Of a stretch of DNA of 64,000 nucleotides, positions 58,505 through 64,000 are shown piece after piece. The position numbers were made by a program, and so were the translations under genes. The notes beneath the pieces are model-generated. The model was given only the letters and a program-made list of their open reading frames with translations, had not been told where the DNA came from and made no database searches. The stretch comes from Delphinapterus leucas (Eukaryota; Chordata; Mammalia; Artiodactyla; Monodontidae): contig NW_022098024.1 of the NCBI RefSeq assembly GCF_002288925.2, positions 1,410,728-1,474,727 on the forward strand. Reading direction: 5' to 3'. Within the stretch, counting starts at the first letter, position 1; each line of letters starts with the position of its first letter.

Positions 58505-59345
58505 ATGACAACATAATGCTTAATCCTACCAATCTTAGAAAGCAATGTCCTTTTTATAGGCCACTTTATTTGCATGCATAAATTTGCATAATTCCAATTA
58601 CGGTATACAGACTAATATTTGTGTTCTACTATTTTCACTCAATATTATATCATAAAATATCCACGATTTTACTTAGATGTCATCATTGCCATTTTAAAGC
58701 TTGCCTAGTATTTTGTCGTATTCAACATTTGTATCAGTAAACCATTCCAAAACTTAGTGGCTTAAAGTAAAACCATATATATAGTTCTCAGGACTGCGGG
58801 TCAGCAAGTGGAGCTGAGCTGAGCTGGATATTTCTTCTGGTCTCAGCTGGGCTCTCTCATGTGTCGGTAGTCAACTGCAGGTCACCTAGATGACTTTGCT
58901 TTGGGGACTTGGCTTGTTTTCAGCTAGAGCAATGGGAATGCCTGGGCCACAGGTTTTTCATTCTCCAGCACACTGACCATGGACCTGTTTACAAGGTGGC
59001 TGTCAGGGTTCCAATAGGAAAAACTAGGAGCTTGGGTTGGAATTGGACAAACTCATTTTCATGGTTTTCTGTTGGCTAAAAGCTAAGCCTGTGGCCAGCC
59101 CAGACTCTAGGGGTGAGAAAGTAAGTACAACTCCATTTTTTGATGTTGGAGTTGCAAAGTCACATTGCAAAGGGCATGACTGTAGGGAGGGATAGATACT
59201 TGTGGACATTTTTCAATATTAAATATTTCTATTGTAATTAATATTGCAGTGAACTTCATTTTACTTATAGCTTTTGTTTGTTTCTACTGTATAATGTCAG
59301 TAACATCAAAAAAAATTCAGGATAAATTCCTGGGAGTAGAATAAT
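58505..59345 (-). mobile_element. Old L1 3' end (L1M-type), antisense, split by an MLT1C-like LTR
   Basis: The left part (58505-58729) has 'ttctactattttcactcaatattatatcataaaatatccacgattttacttagatgtcatc...gcttgcctagtatttt'. The right part (59221-59345) resumes with 'tattgtaattaatattgcagtgaacttcattttac' and 'ggataaattcctgggagtagaat'. Both belong to the same antisense old-L1 end, and the order is continuous once the LTR at 58730-59220 is removed. Confidence 0.68.
58730..59220 (-). mobile_element. MLT1C-like MaLR LTR, antisense, inserted in old L1
   Basis: Antisense blocks in order: 'tgtatcagtaaaccattccaaaacttagtggcttaaag', 'actgcgggtcagcaagtgg', 'cttctggtctcagctgggctctctcatgtg', 'ggccacaggtttttcattctccagca', 'ggccagcccagactctaggggtgagaaag', 'actccattttttgatgttggagttgcaaagtcacattgcaaagggcatgactgtagggagggatag', 'acttgtggacatttttcaa'. 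These match MLT1C-type LTRs closely. Flanks 'aacatt' and 'aatatt' hint at a decayed duplication. Confidence 0.85.
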
Positions 59346-59784
59346 AAAGGAGAGGTAAGAATATCATTCTTATGATAACATTAAATGAATAGAGAGGTTT
59401 GAGTCATTTTTCTCAGTTTCAGCAACTGTTAATATTCTCACTTGCTTCAGTCTCATTCCTCCACCCCCTTCCCATTCTACCCTTTCTCCAAAACAAGTAT
59501 AATATATAGTATACAGTGTTGCTATTGGAACTTAGGAAGTGCTCAATAACATTAGCTATTATTATTATTATTACTTTATTATAACATTATATTTTGCTTT
59601 CTATCACCAGACTTTCTGCAACTGTGCTACCTTCACTTGTTTTTGCTCTAGGATTGGTCTATCATCACAGTTTATTCATTAAAAGAAATTATTGTTATAT
59701 TAATGGATATAGATTTAGATATCAGCCATTTACTGTTTAATTTCTATGTGACTAGACTTTGTTACATTCTATGTATATTAACTT
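59346..59784. other. Unassigned spacer
   Basis: Nothing recognised except a short (ATT)n run at about 59558-59573. Confidence 0.4.
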
Positions 59785-59945
59785 AATTCTTTTGGAATCT
59801 GGCAAGCTAGGTATTTTCTTATCCCAATTTTATAGCTGAAAAACCTGAAGCTTAGGTTAAATAGCTTGCCCAAAGTCACACAGGATGCATGTGGTAGAGC
59901 TGGGATTTGAATCATGTTTATTTGAATCCAAAGACTATAGTCAAA
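59785..59945 (-). mobile_element. MIR SINE
   Basis: 'ggtattttcttatcccaattttatagctgaaaaacctgaagcttaggttaaatagcttgcccaaagtcacacaggatgcatgtggtagagctgggatttgaatc' is a well-preserved antisense MIR core. Confidence 0.86.
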
Positions 59946-60848
59946 AATACTCTGTGTTTGTCTTTCCTCTTAATGATACATATTTATATACAGATCCATT
60001 TAAATCTAATACAATGACTAGGTACACAGTAGGTACTAAATAAATAGGGACAGGATGATACTAAAGGAAACAGAGCAAACTTCTGGCTCAGAAACAAAAA
60101 TCTTGCCTGGGATGTAGGCAAATAGGATTAGTAACATCTTCCAAAAAAGGAGGCAAGGCTTCAATGAATAGATTGTGATTCAGGAACATAGCTCACTTCA
60201 CCAGAAAGGAAATTGACAAGGACAAGAGTAGGCCATAGGCTGGAAGACCCAGGTTACCAGGCAGATAACTCAGATTAGAACTTACAAATGGGGCCAAGGT
60301 AAATCTTGGCTATCAGGTCTAGGACACACATGCTGTCTAAATCATGAAACGATGGTCAGAATCCAGCATGAGATGGATGATTAAAGGGAGACTAGTCTCA
60401 ATAAATCTTGGTGCTGATTCCAGTGGACCACAAACCTGGGGAGAGGCTCAGCCTCCTTGGTAGTGAGGAAGATTACAGCCAAGATATCCTGCAAGTTACC
60501 TAATGTACAAGACAAGATTTTTTTTCGTTATCCTCATCGTCTAGTGATTAATCATTTCACATTGAAACCTTCAGCAAATTTTAAAAGATGCAGAAAATCT
60601 CCTTTTTGAATTGCTGAGTAGCTTCCAGAAAAGTGGCTTTAGACAAAGCCATCATATGCCTCCAAACCTTGCAGTAATGATAGAACACATGCCGCTTAAT
60701 GTAAACTCACAGCCCGGTGCTGAGCAGACATGATTAGGCTGTCATCTTCCCCAACAGCAGCAGCAGGAGAAAAACAAATAAGTAAAATCATCTTATTCAT
60801 ATTTATTAGGGGACTTTGCAATTGGCCTGATGCCCTGATGTAGTTGAC
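59946..60848. other. Unassigned sequence
   Basis: Nothing recognised with confidence in about 0.9 kb. Confidence 0.4.
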
Positions 60849-61069
60849 CTTTTTTTTTTTTTTTTTTTTTTTTTTTTCGTTACGCGGGCCTCTCACTTTT
60901 GTGGCCTCTCCCATTGCGGAGCACAGGCTCCGGACACGCAGGCTCAGCGGCCATGGCTCACAGGCCCAGCCGCTCCGCGGCATGTGGGATCTTCCCGCAC
61001 CGGGGCACGAACCCGTGTCCCCTGCATTGGCAGGCGGACTCTCAACCACTGCGCCACCAGGGAAGCCCC
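60849..61069 (-). mobile_element. CHR-2-like SINE with uninterrupted 28-base tail
   Basis: Antisense copy. Poly-T28 (60850-60877) is the tail; the tRNA-like head is at the right ('ctctcaaccactgcgccaccagggaagcccc', 61039-61069). The body keeps the 14-bp segment that the copy at 52555 lacks. Flanks tgtagttgac (60839-60848) and tatagttgac (61070-61079) are a 10-bp duplication with one change. The pure tail suggests a comparatively recent insertion. The 140-codon minus-strand frame at 60696-61118 runs through this SINE and is not a gene. Confidence 0.95.
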
Positions 61070-61079
61070 TATAGTTGAC

Positions 61080-62095
61080 ATTTTTGCTTGTTGTCTTGAC
61101 CCATGAGCTGAGGACCAATTTAAATCAATCCATTCATAACCTACAAAAAAATCCTGACGTTTATAAGGTGATACCACCCCAGTGTTCCTGTTTCTTAGGG
61201 CTTCACCAAATGCTCATATTCATTAATTATTAAATTGGTCAGCATGCTTATTTTTTGTAAAATTTAAAAACATAATAATATGACTAAACTTATAGGCAAA
61301 TAAAATTTTTAGAAAGTTCACTTGTTTGCCTTTTAATTCTGTTTGTGTACGATAACCCAGCATATGCTAATTTATGTATGCACAGTCATACACACACACA
61401 TTGAAAAACATGCATATGTACCCATGCATATACACACGCACACTCCTGTCTGTGTTTTTCTGACCACTTAGTGGAAATCAGAGTCCAATGAGAACTCATC
61501 ACAATCTCAAGTAAATTGAATGTACTCTGGCTGCCTTTTTATTTGTATTTTAGAAAAATATGTGCCAGTGCCTTAATTCTCGGGTATGACCATTACGGAA
61601 AAGACTTTCCCAAAATATGCATATAATGATGTGCAAAAGGCAAGAAGGAGGGAGAACATGACTGAAACTATAAAATTATAGTAGGTACCCTGTCATTCTG
61701 GAGAGAAACAGACACACATTTGTTTAGAGAATTTTATAGAAAGGAAAGAGCTTGCTCTGCGTCCATCACCTTGATTCAAAGCCATTACTCCAGCTCCCGT
61801 GATTTGATTATGGAATACACCAGCAGATTGACAAGAAAACAGGTTAAAGTTCTATAACCTTCCTGCAAACAAACCCAGGCCGCCCTGCTCACCTGAGAGA
61901 CAGGATTTAAGGCAAAAGAAGAACCCATTCTCCTAGTTTATCCAGATCTCAGCCTTCCTGTCCGGGACTGTCAAGGAGATGCCGATTTCTGCCAAAGTGC
62001 CTGCTCTCCAGGAGATACTGAGATTATGAACTGGCCAGAGAGGCTCAACTTATTTCTGTCATGAAACAATCAGTGTCAGCACGTGAAGAACTTAC
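61080..62095. other. Unassigned sequence
   Basis: About 1 kb without a supportable gene. A loose CA-rich patch at about 61389-61445. Confidence 0.4.
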
Positions 62096-62222
62096 CTCAT
62101 CGGAGGCAGAGGTGACATCTTGACACATCAGCTTGCCAGAGAGTGCAGGACCATGATAGCTCCTGGCTTTTGGCATCCTGGATTCATTTACTTCCCAAAT
62201 CGGTAATGCAGCGAATTAACCT
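62096..62222 (-). other. Weak candidate exon on the minus strand
   Basis: On the minus strand a consensus donor GAG|GTAAGT is formed at the complement of 62090-62098. Upstream, an ATG at 62176-62174 with A at -3 (a favourable Kozak base) opens 27 codons (beginning MPKARSYHGP and ending SASDE) that run in phase 0 into the donor. A possible acceptor 'ttcctcag' would put the exon start at about 62222. The peptide is not one I recognise, and a GAGGTAAGT 9-mer is expected about once by chance in this window (another is at 8404). Treat it as a lead only. Confidence 0.12.
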
Positions 62223-62832
62223 TGTCTGAGGAACTTTTGCTTATATTTGTAAGGGTCGATGGGTATAAAATAGATAATAAGCAAAGCATTTCTAAAACGT
62301 TTATCATCATCTCTCAACTTGCTTGTTACTAAACCTCTTCTACTAGAGAAATTTTGTACTATGAGAAATCTTGTGTCCGATGCCTGATGGGATAACATTG
62401 AATGTGGACACATTTCTAGACTCTAGGATGGATGGAGCATTTTTCTGTAAAATTGATGCTGACAGATAGCCTCCACAAAGGTACTGATGAGCTTTATACT
62501 TGTACCAACATCAGGTATGCAAAATCCATGCAAGAGATGGCTGCTTTTACTCGTGCTTCTAAATTAAGGTTATGTATATGCCACAGGTGCTCTGTAGCCT
62601 CTATAAGTCCCTTAGTTCCAATCACAGTGGAACAGCCTTTCTGTAAGTTAATGTTCCAAAATTTTAAGCTATGGAGATGCTGGACTTTCACCCCTTCACC
62701 CCTCCATTTTAACTACTCAGACACCTGCATGTATTTGTATTGCCTTTTTCATTCTTCTTCTTTGCCAACCATGGAAAAAACCCAATTAGATTTTGATAGG
62801 ATAAAGTGAAAGCTAGAGGAGATTGTTTTTTC
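62223..62832. other. Unassigned sequence containing a 125-codon open frame
   Basis: The plus-strand frame 62432-62809 (125 codons) is among the longest in the window outside SINEs, but its translation shows no domain, signal or low-complexity pattern. A frame of this length can arise by chance in 64 kb. No repeat recognised. Confidence 0.35.
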
Positions 62833-63159
62833 ACCTTTTTTTTTCTTAATTGGAGGATAGTTGCTTTACAATGTTGTGTTAATTTCTGCTGTACAGCAAA
62901 GTGAATCAGTTATACATATATCCACTCTTTTTTAGCTTTTCTTCCCATTTAGTTCACCAGAGATCCCTGAGTAGAGTTCACTGTGCCATACAGTAGGTTC
63001 TCATTAGTTATCTATTTTATACATAGTAGTGTATCTGTATCAATCCCAATCTCCCGATTCGTCCCATCCCCCCTTCCCTGCTGGTAACCACAAGTCTGTT
63101 CTCTACATCTGCGACTCGACTCTTATTTCTGCCTTGCAAACAAGTTCGTCTGTACCATA
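62833..63159 (-). mobile_element. L1 3' end, antisense
   Basis: Antisense tail (T run about 62835-62844), then 'ttaattggaggatagttgctttacaatgttgtgttaatttctgctgtacagcaaagtgaatcag', 'ccctgagtagagttcactgtgccatacagtaggttctcattagttatctattttatacatagtagtgtat', 'ctggtaaccacaagtctgttctctacatctg', 'ttctgccttgcaaacaagttcgtctgtacca'. The order is complete and divergence low. Confidence 0.94.
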
Positions 63160-63394
63160 ACAATTGGTATTTTATCTGAAGGAAGTGGAAGTTCAGAAAG
63201 AGTGGTGGTTACTAATTCCGATATGTTGACAGAAAGCAGCATTAATAATTCCCTCCCCCAGGCCAGGCACGCTGCTGTGTGCATCCAAATTTTGTAATTC
63301 ACTGGCATCTCATAAAAACCTTGTGAGACAATTAATGATGAGTTTTATTACCTACAGCTTCAAGGAGGCAGAATGGAGGGGTTGTGAAGAGTGT
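63160..63394. other. Unassigned spacer
   Basis: Nothing recognised. Confidence 0.4.
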
Positions 63395-63575
63395 GTAAGG
63401 GCTTTGGAAATAGCTTGCTTGCTCAAATCATGATGCTCCCTCTTACTAGCTGTGTGACTTGAGACCCTTCAATTTCTTCATTTATAGAATGTAGATAATA
63501 ATAGCACCTTCCTCCTATATTGATGATGAGGATTAAATGAATTAAGACATAAATATATTAGTATAATGCCCAGCA
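63395..63575 (+). mobile_element. MIR SINE
   Basis: 'ctcttactagctgtgtgacttgagacccttcaatttcttcatttatagaatgtagataataatagcaccttcctcctatattgatgatgaggattaaatgaattaagac' then 'taatgcccagca' are a clear MIR core and 3' half, truncated where MER5A begins. Confidence 0.87.
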
Positions 63576-63761
63576 CAGTGGTTCTCAAAGTGGTCCCCAG
63601 ACCATCAGCATCTGTATCTCTGAGAACCTTTTAGAAATGTACATTCTTGGATCCCAACATAGGTATCCTGAATCAGAAACCCTGGGGGTGAGTCTTATTA
63701 ATATGTGTTTTCACAAGCTCTCCAGGTTATTCTGTTGCTTGCTAACATTTAAAAACCACTG
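63576..63761 (-). mobile_element. MER5A hAT-Charlie element, full length
   Basis: It starts 'cagtggttctcaaagtggtccccagaccatcagcatctg' and ends 'cattTAAAAACCACTG', giving the MER5A terminal inverted repeats. The centre 'aaaccctgggggtgagtcttattaatatgtgttttcacaagctctccagg' matches the antisense arm. 186 bp, about the consensus length. 8-bp flanks gcccagca / gaatagga are only partly alike. Confidence 0.93.
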
Positions 63762-64000
63762 GAATAGGACACTGTAAGTACACAAATGCTAATGAGAAAG
63801 AATGCTCCCTTTTACGAAAGAAACCAGTTCTGACCTTGTATATTCAGTATTGAAACTTTCCGAACATTTGGATTAATATCAAGTGGTGAAGAGTCAAGAA
63901 GAGATGAAATATTGACATTCAGTCCTGTACAAAGATATTTTTAATAATGGGGTGATAAAACTTGCAAACAGTAATAGTGAAAAGTTGAGCACAGCATTAT
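63762..64000. other. Unassigned sequence to the window end
   Basis: Nothing recognised. Confidence 0.4.

Noticed and set aside
60696..61118. 140-codon minus-strand open frame
   Set aside because: It runs through a CHR-2 SINE, including its poly-lysine-coding tail.
62432..62809. 125-codon plus-strand open frame
   Set aside because: No recognisable protein features. Length is within what chance gives in 64 kb of six frames.
1..64000. A previously undescribed multi-gene system
   Set aside because: No cluster of genes, operon-like layout, toxin, immune or phage-like signature was found. Everything recognised is a repeat or an unassigned non-coding stretch.

Overview
This window is mammalian genomic DNA and most probably comes from a cetacean, likely a toothed whale. 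The deciding evidence is four tRNA-derived SINEs. Three are CHR-2-like (44930-45144 +, 52555-52756 +, 60849-61069 -) and one is CHR-1-like (28092-28391 -). All carry the 'cttccctggtggcgcagtgg' head typical of Cetacea/hippo/ruminant SINEs. The ruminant-specific Bov-tA/ART2-type SINEs that would crowd a cow or sheep window, and pig PRE-1 elements, are absent. Truncated LINE-1 tails ending in 'actccaataaaaa' fit the cetartiodactyl L1 lineage. The species assignment is inference.

No protein-coding gene, RNA gene, CpG island or recognisable processed pseudogene can be supported. The longest open frames (about 120-143 codons) are explained by SINE sequence, by a GC-rich block, or by chance. The window therefore reads as intergenic sequence or the inside of a large intron. 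It is AT-rich and made of unassigned DNA interspersed with old transposon copies.

Layout. 0-10 kb: a pyrimidine-rich simple repeat, an old LTR, and L2 and MIR copies. 10-20 kb: a MER5A-like hAT element, three L2 copies (one keeping the reverse-transcriptase region) and several MIRs. 20.7-22.6 kb: an antisense LTR of endogenous-retrovirus type followed by a GC-richer block of unknown origin, the main compositional anomaly. 23-31 kb: old L1, a full-length MIR, a tiny L1 insertion with a perfect 16-bp target duplication, L2, the CHR-1-like SINE, an MLT1-like LTR, and an L1 nested in an L2. 31-41 kb: MIRs, a full-length hAT element, old L1, MER20, a MER5A split by an L1 with a 15-bp target duplication, and another L1 tail. 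41-53 kb: microsatellites, two CHR-2 SINEs, L2 (one copy ending in a microsatellite), an MLT1A-like LTR and a candidate 492-bp hAT element. 53-64 kb: an ERVL-like LTR, an MLT1C-like LTR inside an old L1, a third CHR-2 SINE with a 28-base tail, an L1 tail, and an adjoining MIR and MER5A.

There is no operon-like or multi-gene system here. What is worth a second look is the nesting history, the young SINEs as possible presence/absence markers, the unexplained GC-rich block, a small AP-1/E-box cluster, and one weak antisense exon candidate near 62.1 kb. All repeat family names come from recalled consensus features and were not checked by alignment; element boundaries are approximate unless target-site duplications are stated.
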